This document shows, in pieces, positions 51,092 through 58,876 of a stretch of DNA of 64,000 bases. The position numbers and the translations under genes are program-made. Within the stretch, counting starts at the first letter, position 1. Every line of letters starts with the position of its first letter. The notes below the pieces were generated by a model. That model was not told the origin of the DNA, did not search any database, and saw only the letters and a list, made by a program, of their open reading frames with translations. The stretch is from positions 52,955 to 116,954 of the forward strand of contig DGRX01000029.1 in the NCBI GenBank assembly GCA_002391235.1, read 5' to 3'. The DNA comes from Treponema sp. UBA4377 (GTDB lineage: Bacteria > Spirochaetota > Spirochaetia > Treponematales > Treponemataceae).

Positions 51092-51559
51092 ATGAAAAAA
51101 TTATTTACAGCTTTTGCCGTGGCCGCAGTTTTGGCCGCTGGACTCTATGCGGAAGACGTTACAGGCGGAATGGACGCCGTTACAGGCGCCGCCCAGACAA
51201 TTGGAGAGACTGTAGGCGTTTCTGAAACTTTGCAGGGTGTATGGTTTGACTCAAAGTACAACTGCAATTGGCAGTTCCAGGTGAACACTGGAAGCGACGC
51301 TTTCTGCGTTCTTAAGGACGCCGACACAGGAGCGACAATTTACACTTTCACTCGCGACAAGGTAAAGAACTTTAAGGGCGAGATGGAGTCAAACAAGTTT
51401 GTTCTTTCTTGGGAATGCCCGGAAAAGAACCGCATTTACAAGTTCCTTAAGGGATTTGACTCAACAAAAGACATTCAGTTGGACATTTACCACAATGTTT
51501 ACCAAGAGCGCCACAGCGCCACAATCAAATACGTAAGCGCTGACGCCCGCGTTGAGTAA
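51092..51559 (+). CDS. Small exported protein of unknown function
   Basis: A 155-residue protein with a signal peptide (MKKLFTAFAVAAVLAAGLYA). The mature part begins with a Gly/Thr/Val-rich helix, then LQGVWFDSKYNCNWQFQ and SNKFVLSWECPEKNRIYKF, a beta-rich lipocalin-like pattern that I cannot assign. It has a consensus promoter, a strong ribosome site and biased codons, so it is probably abundant. Confidence 0.72.
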   Translation: MKKLFTAFAVAAVLAAGLYAEDVTGGMDAVTGAAQTIGETVGVSETLQGVWFDSKYNCNWQFQVNTGSDAFCVLKDADTGATIYTFTRDKVKNFKGEMESNKFVLSWECPEKNRIYKFLKGFDSTKDIQLDIYHNVYQERHSATIKYVSADARVE

Positions 51560-51583
51560 TCGTTTAAGTTTTTAGGTTCAACA

Positions 51584-51627
51584 AAGCCGCTTATGCTTGT
51601 CTATGGCAAGTTTGAGCGGCTTTTTTT
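51584..51627 (+). terminator. Terminator after gene 51092
   Basis: AAGCCGCT (51584-51591) pairs with AGCGGCTT (51615-51622), with an inner CTTG/CAAG stem, followed by a T-run. Confidence 0.85.
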
Positions 51628-51632
51628 CTACA

Positions 51633-52202
51633 ATGACGGCGATGCTACAAAACAAACATTTTATTTATTTTGCATTTTTATTAGTTCTCGTTTTTGGAGC
51701 GGACCAAGCGCAAGCCCAAAGCTTTGCCCGCGTCACGATTGGACAAAAAACCAGGGAGGCGCAAATCATCGGCATGCAACGCGACGGCCGGGAATTGGCC
51801 GGGATTTTGGTCTACGCCAACAACGCGTGGAACAACATTTACTTTAACATAGACGATTTGCAAACAATAAAGCAAGCCGCGCAAAATTATTTTGGCGACT
51901 TTGATTCAATGAAGCTAAAAAAGGGCAATAAAAAATCCATAAAAAAATATGGAACTATCTCTTGCTTTGTTGAATGGGGCAGTGACAAAAAATCGATTGA
52001 CCGTTTTTGCGACACAAAGGCTGACCTTGGATATGTTTTTGTAAAAGCCGCTCCATATTTTTGCGTCAGCGTTCATCCGGCAAAAAACCAAAACGCGGCT
52101 CAAAGCAGCCCCGCATACCAAACCTTTGAAAAATTAAACTTGCTCTTTACAAAAAGCCAAATCACAGACTTTTGCCAAAAAACCACCCCAAAATCTGAAT
52201 AA
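51633..52202 (+). CDS. Exported protein of unknown function
   Basis: A 189-residue protein (from ATG 51633; ATG 51642 is equally possible). The signal peptide reads FIYFAFLLVLVFGADQAQAQ. The mature part has TREAQIIGMQRDGRELAGI and YFCVSVHPAK but no known domain. A longer frame from 51597 would run through the upstream terminator and is rejected. A TACAAT at 51629-51634 overlaps the first ATG, hinting at a leaderless start at 51642. Confidence 0.65.
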   Translation: MTAMLQNKHFIYFAFLLVLVFGADQAQAQSFARVTIGQKTREAQIIGMQRDGRELAGILVYANNAWNNIYFNIDDLQTIKQAAQNYFGDFDSMKLKKGNKKSIKKYGTISCFVEWGSDKKSIDRFCDTKADLGYVFVKAAPYFCVSVHPAKNQNAAQSSPAYQTFEKLNLLFTKSQITDFCQKTTPKSE

Positions 52203-52326
52203 ATTTTTAAGATTTTTCCAAAAAATAAGCCAAAATATTGAAAAACATTTATATGATATATAGTGGAGCGCCACAGTGTTGGCAGGCCGCCTCTTGATAC
52301 TAAAAATATCGGGAGGACCGCTCGAC

Positions 52327-52416
52327 ATGAACAAGTACGAACGCGCGACGCTTGTTGTCGCAATTTTGTCTTTGATTGTTGAAGCGCTGACCCTCTTCAA
52401 GCAATTGATTAGGTAA
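52327..52416 (+). CDS. Type I toxin-like hydrophobic peptide, cassette C
   Basis: A 29-residue peptide starting MNKYERATLVVAILS and ending TLFKQLIR, the most divergent copy at both ends. The leader hairpin is CCTCTTGATA / TATCGGGAGG: the pair that is G-T in cassette A is G-C here, and a T-A pair is replaced by A-T. These are compensating changes that keep the stem. The mRNA start is at about 52265 (GGAGCGCC), 7 nt after TATGAT. Confidence 0.75.
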   Translation: MNKYERATLVVAILSLIVEALTLFKQLIR

Positions 52417-52420
52417 AGCT

Positions 52421-52515
52421 AAAAGGAAAAGCCTGCCCGTAGCGTGTGTTGTCTCGGACAGGCTTTTATTAAAGCCAACAAGAGGCGGCCGCATCACTGT
52501 GGCGCTCCGCTCTTT
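52421..52515 (-). ncRNA. Putative antitoxin RNA, cassette C
   Basis: The minus-strand promoter is TTGACA (52550-52545), a 17-bp spacer and TAGTTT (52527-52522). The RNA has GGAGCGCCACAGTGATG and GGCCGCCTCTTG near its 5' end and terminates in the shared hairpin. Confidence 0.7.
52427..52468. terminator. Shared bidirectional terminator, cassette C
   Basis: AAGCCTG.CCG / CGG.CAGGCTT, with AAAA to the left and TTTT to the right. Confidence 0.8.
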
Positions 52516-52633
52516 ATCTATAAACTACCACGGTTCTAGCAATTTGTCAAGTTTTTTTTCACGCGCGCTTGCATTAGACTGTCGCTGCCACTAGAAAAAT
52601 CGCATAAAATATGGTAGAATTATTTAACGCAAT

Positions 52634-53779
52634 ATGAACAAAAACGATTACCGCCTGCGGGCTTACGCCGCCCAGGCCAATAATTTCGACAGCGAAAAAC
52701 AAAACAGGAAAGAGCTTGACGCGGCGGCCAACGCGCTTAAGCAGGGCGGGCTTTTAAAAGTTCCGCGTGAGGATGGCGATGCCAAAGACTCGGTTTACCG
52801 CCGCGTGGCCAAGTTTTTGCTTTTAATCGGAAGCGACCAAGCGGCCGAAGTCTTTAAGCATTTGCCGCAATCCGACGTTGAAAAAATAATTCCAGAAATA
52901 ACGACAATCCGCTCTGTCGGCGAAGACGAGGCCGCGGCTATTTTTGAAGAGTTCCGTTCCTTGGTGGAAGTCAAAAAAGAAAACGGCGGCGAGGCCACGG
53001 CCTTTAATATTTTGGAAAAAGCCTTTGGCGCCGGCAAGGCCGGAAACTTGATGAAAAAAGTCGAGGCCCAGCTGGACGCGGCCCATCCGTTCACCTATTT
53101 AAAGGAAAAGACAAACGAAGAAATCATGGCCCTAATCAAGGGCGAAAGCGCGCAAGTCACCGCGATTGTTTTAAGCTACCTTGAGCCTAAAGTCGCGGCC
53201 GGCCTTATCAACGCGATGGAAGCGGCGCAAAAAAAAGAAGTGGTCCTTCGCCTTGCCAAAATGCAAAAAGTTTCGCCGGACGTGATACAGGCGATTGACA
53301 AGACGATTCACGAAAAGGCCTCCAAGCAAGTCCGCGACGACTCCTTGCGCATAGACGGCCGCGGGGCCTTGGCGCAAATCCTAAAGCGAATGGATTCTGG
53401 CGCCGAGCAGGAAATCTTGAACAGCCTTGAGCGGACTGACCCTGAGCTTAGCCGCGACTTGCAGCAGCATCTTTTTACGATGGAAGACGTTGTCAACGCG
53501 GACGACAAGTGGCTGCAAAAAAAATTGGCTTCAATGTCCGACAAGGACATCGCCTACTTGATAACAGCGAAAGAAAAAGATTTTGAAAAGAAAATTTTGG
53601 ACAACGTTTCTGTCGCGCGCGCTTCGGTAATTATGGAAGAGCAAGAAGCCGCAAAGCCCATGCTTAAAAAAGACGTCGAGGCCATTACAAAATCCTTTAT
53701 GGCCTCCCTTCGCGCCGCTTGGGAAAAAGGCGACTTGCGCGTGTTCAGAAAAGACGACGATGAGGTTTACGTAGAATGA
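52634..53779 (+). CDS. fliG: Flagellar motor switch protein FliG (probably the FliG1 type)
   Basis: A 381-residue protein with the three FliG regions. The N-domain is VYRRVAKFLLLIGSDQAAEVFKHL; the middle domain holds IMALIKGESAQVTAIVLSYLEP, the EHPQ-like region; the C-domain has ALAQILKRMDSGAEQEILNSLE. The torque-helix segment usually reading GPVRxxDVE is here KPMLKKDVE, a divergent form. Spirochaetes carry two FliGs, and the one outside the main flagellar operon is usually FliG1. The isolated position here supports that. It overlaps the protease gene by 4 bp. Confidence 0.88.
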   Translation: MNKNDYRLRAYAAQANNFDSEKQNRKELDAAANALKQGGLLKVPREDGDAKDSVYRRVAKFLLLIGSDQAAEVFKHLPQSDVEKIIPEITTIRSVGEDEAAAIFEEFRSLVEVKKENGGEATAFNILEKAFGAGKAGNLMKKVEAQLDAAHPFTYLKEKTNEEIMALIKGESAQVTAIVLSYLEPKVAAGLINAMEAAQKKEVVLRLAKMQKVSPDVIQAIDKTIHEKASKQVRDDSLRIDGRGALAQILKRMDSGAEQEILNSLERTDPELSRDLQQHLFTMEDVVNADDKWLQKKLASMSDKDIAYLITAKEKDFEKKILDNVSVARASVIMEEQEAAKPMLKKDVEAITKSFMASLRAAWEKGDLRVFRKDDDEVYVE

Positions 53780-56760
53780 TTTCCAAATCCTACAAGGGCT
53801 TTGACTTGATAAGCGTTCAGGATGTTTCCGAAGCTTCAAGCAAGGGCGTTTACTTGCGCCACAGAAAGACAGGCCTTGAAGTTTACCATTTGCTTAACGA
53901 CGACGAAGAAAATCTTTTTGCCTTTGCCTTTAGAACTCCAAACGACAAGTCCAACGGCGCGGCGCACATCGTGGAGCATTCCGTTTTTTGCGGCTCAAAA
54001 AAATATCCATTAAAAGATCCCTTCGCTGTTTTGGAAAACCAGAGCGTCCAGACTTTTATGAACGCGATGACTTTTCCCGACAAGACTGTCTACCCCGCAA
54101 GCTCCCTGCTGCCGGCCGATTACTTTAACCTTATGAGCGTTTACGCCGACGCGGTTTTTTTTCCGACCTTGAGCCGCGAGACTTTTTTGCAGGAAGGCCG
54201 CCGCCTTGAGCTGGACTCAAAGGGAAAGCCAAAAATCGTCGGCGTCGTCTTTAACGAAATGAAGGGCGCCTATTCGTCCTTTGACAGGGCGGCCGGAGAC
54301 ATAATCGGAAGGGCGCTTCTTCCGGACACGATTTACGCAAAGGATTCCGGCGGCGACCCGCTAGAGGTGGCCCAGCTTACTTACAAGGAATTCAAGGACT
54401 TCCATAAAAAATATTACTCGCCGCAAAACTGCCTTGTATTTTTGTACGGAAACATTCCGACCGAAAAGCAGCTGGACTTTTTGCAAGAAAACGTCTTGGA
54501 TTATTTTGAGAAAAGCGGAACGAAATTCGACTCGCTTGAGCAAAAGAAATTTTTGGAGCGGACGCTAAAGGCCGAAACCCAAAAGCCTTTCAAGCGAATG
54601 GCCTATTTGCGCGAAATCGCTCCGCTTAGCCCTGGCGAAAAGGAGCCTAGCTCGCTTGTCTCTTGGCTTTGGGGCAATTCCGACAACGCCGCCGACTACA
54701 CCGAATGCCTTTTTTTGGGAAACTTGCTCTGCGCCCAGGACGGCTCGCCGCTTTCGGCCGCCTTGCTAAAAAGCGGCTTGGGAAAGGATTTAAGCTCCGC
54801 GTGCGGCGTCGACGTTTCGGAACGACAAATCACTTTTAGCGTTGGCTTGCGCGGAGTCAAAAAGCAAAACGAAGCGAAGGTAAAAGACTTTATCTTGCGC
54901 GAGATTCAAGAAATTTACAAAAAAGGAATTTCGCAAGACGACATCGAGTCCACCTTTAACAAAATCGATTTTATGCACAGGGAGGTAAGGCGCTCGAACG
55001 GGCCTTTTTCTTTGGTCTTGATGCGCCGCGCGCTTCGCTCGTGGAATTACGGCGGCGAGCCGGGAAACAGCGTTTTGTCCCGCGACGCTTTTGAGCGCCT
55101 AAAAGAAAAAGTTTGCGCCGACCCAAATTACGTCAAGGCCTTGATAAAAAAATATTTGATTGACAACAAGTCATGCGCGTGGACCGTCATCGTTCCTGAC
55201 AAAAAATATTTGGCCGGCCGCGAGGCCAAGGAAAAGAAAATCACGGCGGCGCTTGCCGCGCAAACGACCAAGGCCCAAATCAAAGAAGAGACCGCGGCCT
55301 TGCGCCTTTGGCAGCAAACTCCCGACTCTGAAAAAAACAAAGCCCTGATTCCGCACATCCGCCCCCGCGACTTAAAGGCAATTGACGACAAGTTGAAAAT
55401 CACGCGAACGCAAATAAAGGGCGGCCGCGGCTTTGTTCCGCTTTTTAAAAGCTTGGAAAACACAAACGGAATCGCCTATGTGACCGCCGTCTTTCCCTTT
55501 GACATTTTTGAGCCGGAACTTTATCCCTGCCTTCCGTTCTTTGCCTACATTCTTAACGAGCTTGGCTGGGGCAACTTGCGCTGGGACAAAAGCTCGCTTT
55601 TAATCGCAAAGACTTGCGGCGGCTTTGGAACGACGCCCTTTGTCCATTCCTGCCCAAACAGCCCGGGCGCTCGCGCGATGGCAAAAGAAAACCGCGCCTT
55701 CGCCGGCCGCCAATGGCTTTTTTGCAAAGTGCGAGCGGTTGACAATAAAATCGCCGCTTCCGTCGACATGATGCGCGACTGCCTGCAAGGCGCCCGCTTT
55801 GACGACAAAAAGCGCGTCCAAACTTTGGCCGAAGAATTTTTGAGCGACTTGGAAAGTTCGGCCCTTCCAAACGGGCATTCTTTTGCCGTTGGACGCGCCG
55901 AGCGTTTGGCCGACCGCTCTTGCGCGATTGACGAAATTTGGGACGGCTTTTGCCAAATCTTTACGATGAGAAAGCTTTTGGCCGACCTTGACGGAACGAT
56001 CCAAAAAATGAAATTGATCGCGTCAAAAATTTTCGATGCGGGCGCGGTTTTGCACGTCACCGCCGACAAGGCCTCGATGCCCGCCGCCTTAAAGGCCGTC
56101 AAAAAATTCGCGCTTGACATGAACTTGCGCTCACCGGTAAAAAGAAAGGCCGTTTCCGACCAAGCCTTTTTTGACTTGACCAATTTAAGCGGCTCGGACA
56201 AAAGCGACGAGCTTGTCGCGGTTCACGGAATGGTGGGCTTTGCCGCGCTTTCGTTCAAGTCGGCCAAGTACGCAAGCCGCGAGGCGGTCGCCGAAAAAGT
56301 TTTGGCGCACCTTTTGTCTAGCGGCGCCTTGTGGGAAAAAATCAGGACTGTCGGCGGAGCCTACGGAGCGGGAGCGCAAATCGACGCTGTTTCGCGCCGC
56401 TGGAATTTGTACACTTACCGCGACCCGAATCCCCAGGCCAGCCTCGCGGCCTTTGACGAATGCTTGCGCCAAGCGGCGGCAACTCCCTTTGACCGTGACA
56501 CGGTAGAAAAAGCGATTGCAGGAACTTATTCCGACTCGATTTTGCCAAGGGCCCCAAAGGACAGGGGCGCCTCCGCCTTTTTGCGCGAGCTTTTCCTCAT
56601 TGACGCGAAGGAAGTTTTGGCCAACACAAAAACCCTTTTGTCAATAACGCCCAAGGACTTGCAGATGGCCGCCCGCCGTCTTTTAAGGGAACGGCAAAAA
56701 GCCGCCAGCAGCGTCCTTATTATTCCAAAAGGCTCCGCTCCGGCAGACATAGAGATTTAG
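53776..56760 (+). CDS. M16C-family zinc metallopeptidase (presequence-protease-like)
   Basis: A 994-residue insulinase-type peptidase of the PreP/Cym1 branch. The inverted zinc motif HIVEH is in AHIVEHSVFCGSKKYPLKDPF near residue 60, with the downstream Glu in FNEMKGAYSS. It has the four-domain M16 length with a long linker helix around residues 465-530. There is no signal peptide, so it is probably cytoplasmic and degrades small peptides. It overlaps fliG (ATGA at 53776). Confidence 0.92.
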   Translation: MISKSYKGFDLISVQDVSEASSKGVYLRHRKTGLEVYHLLNDDEENLFAFAFRTPNDKSNGAAHIVEHSVFCGSKKYPLKDPFAVLENQSVQTFMNAMTFPDKTVYPASSLLPADYFNLMSVYADAVFFPTLSRETFLQEGRRLELDSKGKPKIVGVVFNEMKGAYSSFDRAAGDIIGRALLPDTIYAKDSGGDPLEVAQLTYKEFKDFHKKYYSPQNCLVFLYGNIPTEKQLDFLQENVLDYFEKSGTKFDSLEQKKFLERTLKAETQKPFKRMAYLREIAPLSPGEKEPSSLVSWLWGNSDNAADYTECLFLGNLLCAQDGSPLSAALLKSGLGKDLSSACGVDVSERQITFSVGLRGVKKQNEAKVKDFILREIQEIYKKGISQDDIESTFNKIDFMHREVRRSNGPFSLVLMRRALRSWNYGGEPGNSVLSRDAFERLKEKVCADPNYVKALIKKYLIDNKSCAWTVIVPDKKYLAGREAKEKKITAALAAQTTKAQIKEETAALRLWQQTPDSEKNKALIPHIRPRDLKAIDDKLKITRTQIKGGRGFVPLFKSLENTNGIAYVTAVFPFDIFEPELYPCLPFFAYILNELGWGNLRWDKSSLLIAKTCGGFGTTPFVHSCPNSPGARAMAKENRAFAGRQWLFCKVRAVDNKIAASVDMMRDCLQGARFDDKKRVQTLAEEFLSDLESSALPNGHSFAVGRAERLADRSCAIDEIWDGFCQIFTMRKLLADLDGTIQKMKLIASKIFDAGAVLHVTADKASMPAALKAVKKFALDMNLRSPVKRKAVSDQAFFDLTNLSGSDKSDELVAVHGMVGFAALSFKSAKYASREAVAEKVLAHLLSSGALWEKIRTVGGAYGAGAQIDAVSRRWNLYTYRDPNPQASLAAFDECLRQAAATPFDRDTVEKAIAGTYSDSILPRAPKDRGASAFLRELFLIDAKEVLANTKTLLSITPKDLQMAARRLLRERQKAASSVLIIPKGSAPADIEI

Positions 56761-56790
56761 AGCGCAGCGCTTTTAGTAATTCCATGCCAT

Positions 56791-56820
56791 AAAAAAAGCC
56801 GCCCCTTGCGGAGCGGCTTA
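56791..56820 (-). terminator. Terminator of porin-like gene 3
   Basis: GCCGCCCC-TTGC-GGAGCGGC, with seven A before it on the plus strand. It is a homologue of the terminator at 38092. The M16 gene ends 31 bp away and may use it from the other side. Confidence 0.85.
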
Positions 56821-56857
56821 GTCCATAGCCGGGCTAGCCGGCTATGCATGGCTCAAA

Positions 56858-58192
56858 TTAGAACCAGATTGAGGCGCGAACCGGAACGGCGAAGATGAAC
56901 TTCTTGACTTCGTTATCAACTGTAGCGGCGTTAACAACCTTGAGGTTGCCAGCGCCAGACTTGTCGCTCAATCCAACAACGGCCTGGAATCCGAGTCCCA
57001 AAGAAGCGTTGGATCCAACGGCGTACTGGGCTCCAACCAAGAATGAAAGCTTTGATCCAGCATTGTCTGTGTCAAACGGCATCAACATGCGGACGTCGGC
57101 TGTAAGTCCGAGAGCGTCTGTCAAAGCGTAGTCAAGGCCAACGCCGAAGCTGGCTGTGGGCTTTTTGTCTGAGTCGCCAGGAATGTTCAAAGCGAAGTCA
57201 GCGGCAAGCTTGAAAGCTTCTGTGATTCCGTAAGAACCGCCCAAAGCAATCTTCATGTTGTTGTCTTTAGAGTTGTCTGTCGCTGTGAAGGCAAATCCTA
57301 CAGTGGCAAAGAGCTTGTCAATGCCTGTCAAGTCGAAAGCAGCCTCGAATGTGCCGTACTTTGTAGAGGCGGGAGTAGCGGGGATCGCATCTGTTGCATA
57401 TCCCCAGCTGTCAGCGTCACCTTTCTTAACGGCAAGTTCAGCATTAGCCATTTCGGCAGTAGTACCACCACCCAAGTCTGTGTAGATTCCGTCTTTTACA
57501 GTGTAGATGTTTCCTTTTGCAACTGTGCTGGCGTTGGCATCTTTCTTGTCATACTGTCCCAAGAACTGGGCCTTGATTGTACCGATTCCGTCGATTGTGT
57601 AGGCGGCGCCGATCTTTCCCTTTCCGAACACTTTGTCCATGCGGCCAAGAACGTTGTCCTCGCCTTTGCTAACAGCTGTGAGCGGCAAAGAAGCGAAAAT
57701 CTGCAAGGCTTCAACCGGGAAGATTTGAAGACCGATACCGGCGTCGTTCAACTTGCTGAAAGTCATGTTTTCACCCCAGAAACCGTCTACGCCTGTGTTC
57801 GGGCGGAGCCAGTTCCATGAGCCGTATGTAACGCCGCCCATTGTTCCGGCAAAGTTGTCCATCTGTCCAACGTGAATCTTGATCTGGTCGATGGGCTTAA
57901 TCCACAATTCCTGAGCGTCAGAGCCGCCAAAGCTCATGCTGCTTCCGTTCTGGTTGCAGTAAAGACCCATTATCATACCGGCTTTTCCATCGTCTGATGT
58001 CCAGTTGATGTCCATACGGGCCGGGCGAGAAGCCCATCCCCAGGGGTTAGAAATTCCGCCACCCTTGATTCCGTCGCCGTCAGATCCGATGAGCGTCGGG
58101 AGTGTGCAGAGCCAAGCTCCAAATGAAACCTCAGCGAAGGCTGAAGTCGCTACCATAGCAGCAAGCGCCAAAGCGCCAATCAATTTTTTCAT
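56858..58192 (-). CDS. Outer-membrane porin-like protein, paralogue 3
   Basis: A 444-residue protein with the same signal peptide and N-terminal DNA as paralogues 1 and 2. It has SNPWGWASRPARMD, GSWNWLRPNTGVDGFWGEN (shared with paralogue 1), and a long variable insert near residues 225-270 (DANASTVAKGNIYTVKDG and following). It ends VRASIWF. Sequence variation is concentrated in what would be surface loops, consistent with immune or phage selection (inference). Confidence 0.8.
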   Translation of the reverse strand: MKKLIGALALAAMVATSAFAEVSFGAWLCTLPTLIGSDGDGIKGGGISNPWGWASRPARMDINWTSDDGKAGMIMGLYCNQNGSSMSFGGSDAQELWIKPIDQIKIHVGQMDNFAGTMGGVTYGSWNWLRPNTGVDGFWGENMTFSKLNDAGIGLQIFPVEALQIFASLPLTAVSKGEDNVLGRMDKVFGKGKIGAAYTIDGIGTIKAQFLGQYDKKDANASTVAKGNIYTVKDGIYTDLGGGTTAEMANAELAVKKGDADSWGYATDAIPATPASTKYGTFEAAFDLTGIDKLFATVGFAFTATDNSKDNNMKIALGGSYGITEAFKLAADFALNIPGDSDKKPTASFGVGLDYALTDALGLTADVRMLMPFDTDNAGSKLSFLVGAQYAVGSNASLGLGFQAVVGLSDKSGAGNLKVVNAATVDNEVKKFIFAVPVRASIWF

Positions 58193-58336
58193 AATGAAAA
58201 AACCTCCCTTTTTTTTAGAGACTCGTTTTTAAAAAAAGGGCAAATTTAGTGAATTTTGCGTCAAATATAACAAGTTATTTAAAACTTTCGCGCAAAATTT
58301 TTGAAAATTCGTTAAAAAAATAGCAAAACAAAGGTA
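58193..58336 (-). repeat. Conserved 144-bp upstream region of porin-like genes, copy 2
   Basis: Gap-free counterpart of 39383-39526, including the AAGGGAGG ribosome site and AT-rich leader. The sequence diverges beyond it. Cassette D follows about 80 bp further out, just as cassette E follows copy 1. Confidence 0.8.
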
Positions 58337-58514
58337 CACTTAACTAGAATATGGTACTTAAACGGGCTGGTCCTAATTTTTTAAGGAAAATTTTAAGATT
58401 TTATCAAAAAAAAAAGCCAAAATATTGAAAAACATTTATATGATATATGGTGGAGCGCCACAGTGTTGGCAGGCCGCCTCTTGGTACTAAAAATATCGGG
58501 AGGACTCGCAGAAC

Positions 58515-58601
58515 ATGAGTAAGTACGAATTTGCAATGCTCGTCATTGCGTTCTTGACTTTGATTGTAAACGCGATCGCTCTCTTCAACCGAAAGAAGTA
58601 G
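58515..58601 (+). CDS. Type I toxin-like hydrophobic peptide, cassette D
   Basis: A 28-residue peptide starting MSKYEFAMLVIAFLT and ending ALFNRKK. The leader from about 58452 (GGAGCGCC, 7 nt after TATGAT) is nearly the same as in cassette C. The hairpin is CCTCTTGGTA / TATCGGGAGG, where an A-T pair becomes G-T and the stem is kept. Confidence 0.75.
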   Translation: MSKYEFAMLVIAFLTLIVNAIALFNRKK

Positions 58602-58606
58602 TAGCG

Positions 58607-58694
58607 AAAAGGAAAAGCCTGCCCAGCGTCTAACCTCGGCAGGCTTTTTATAATAAGCCCAAGAGGCGGCCGCCACTGTGGCGCTCCGCTCTTT
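58607..58694 (-). ncRNA. Putative antitoxin RNA, cassette D
   Basis: The minus-strand promoter is TTGACA (58729-58724), a 17-bp spacer and TAGCCT (58706-58701). The RNA has GGAGCGCCACAGTGG and GGCCGCCTCTTG. It is very similar to the orphan RNA of cassette E and could substitute for it. Confidence 0.7.
58613..58648. terminator. Shared bidirectional terminator, cassette D
   Basis: AGCCTGCC / GGCAGGCT with AAAA to the left and TTTTT to the right. Confidence 0.82.
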
Positions 58695-58864
58695 ATCTAT
58701 AGGCTACCATGGTTCTAGCAATTTGTCAAGGAAATTCTATGATTCCATCATATTAAGCAAGCGCTAGCAAAATTAGCGGCAATATGACTGCATGCAAAAC
58801 CATAATTATTTTTTGCCGCATAAGTCGCCACGCTTCGCTTGCGGAAAGAGTTTAAAAATGTTAA

Positions 58865-58870
58865 TATAGT
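58865..58870 (+). promoter_or_regulatory. uvrA -10 box, leaderless type
   Basis: TATAGT lies 6 nt before the uvrA ATG with no ribosome site and no convincing -35 box. The preceding 130 bp hold a weak relative of the 47-bp repeat (GCCGCATAAGTCGCC at about 58817) and nothing else recognised. No SOS box was seen. Confidence 0.45.
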
Positions 58871-58876
58871 AAAATT

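Noticed and set aside
51597..51632. Upstream start of the exported protein at 51597
   Set aside because: It would begin inside the terminator hairpin of the preceding gene, and the signal peptide starts later.
58730..58876. SOS operator before uvrA
   Set aside because: No LexA-type palindrome of a known class is visible; only a weak relative of the 47-bp repeat.
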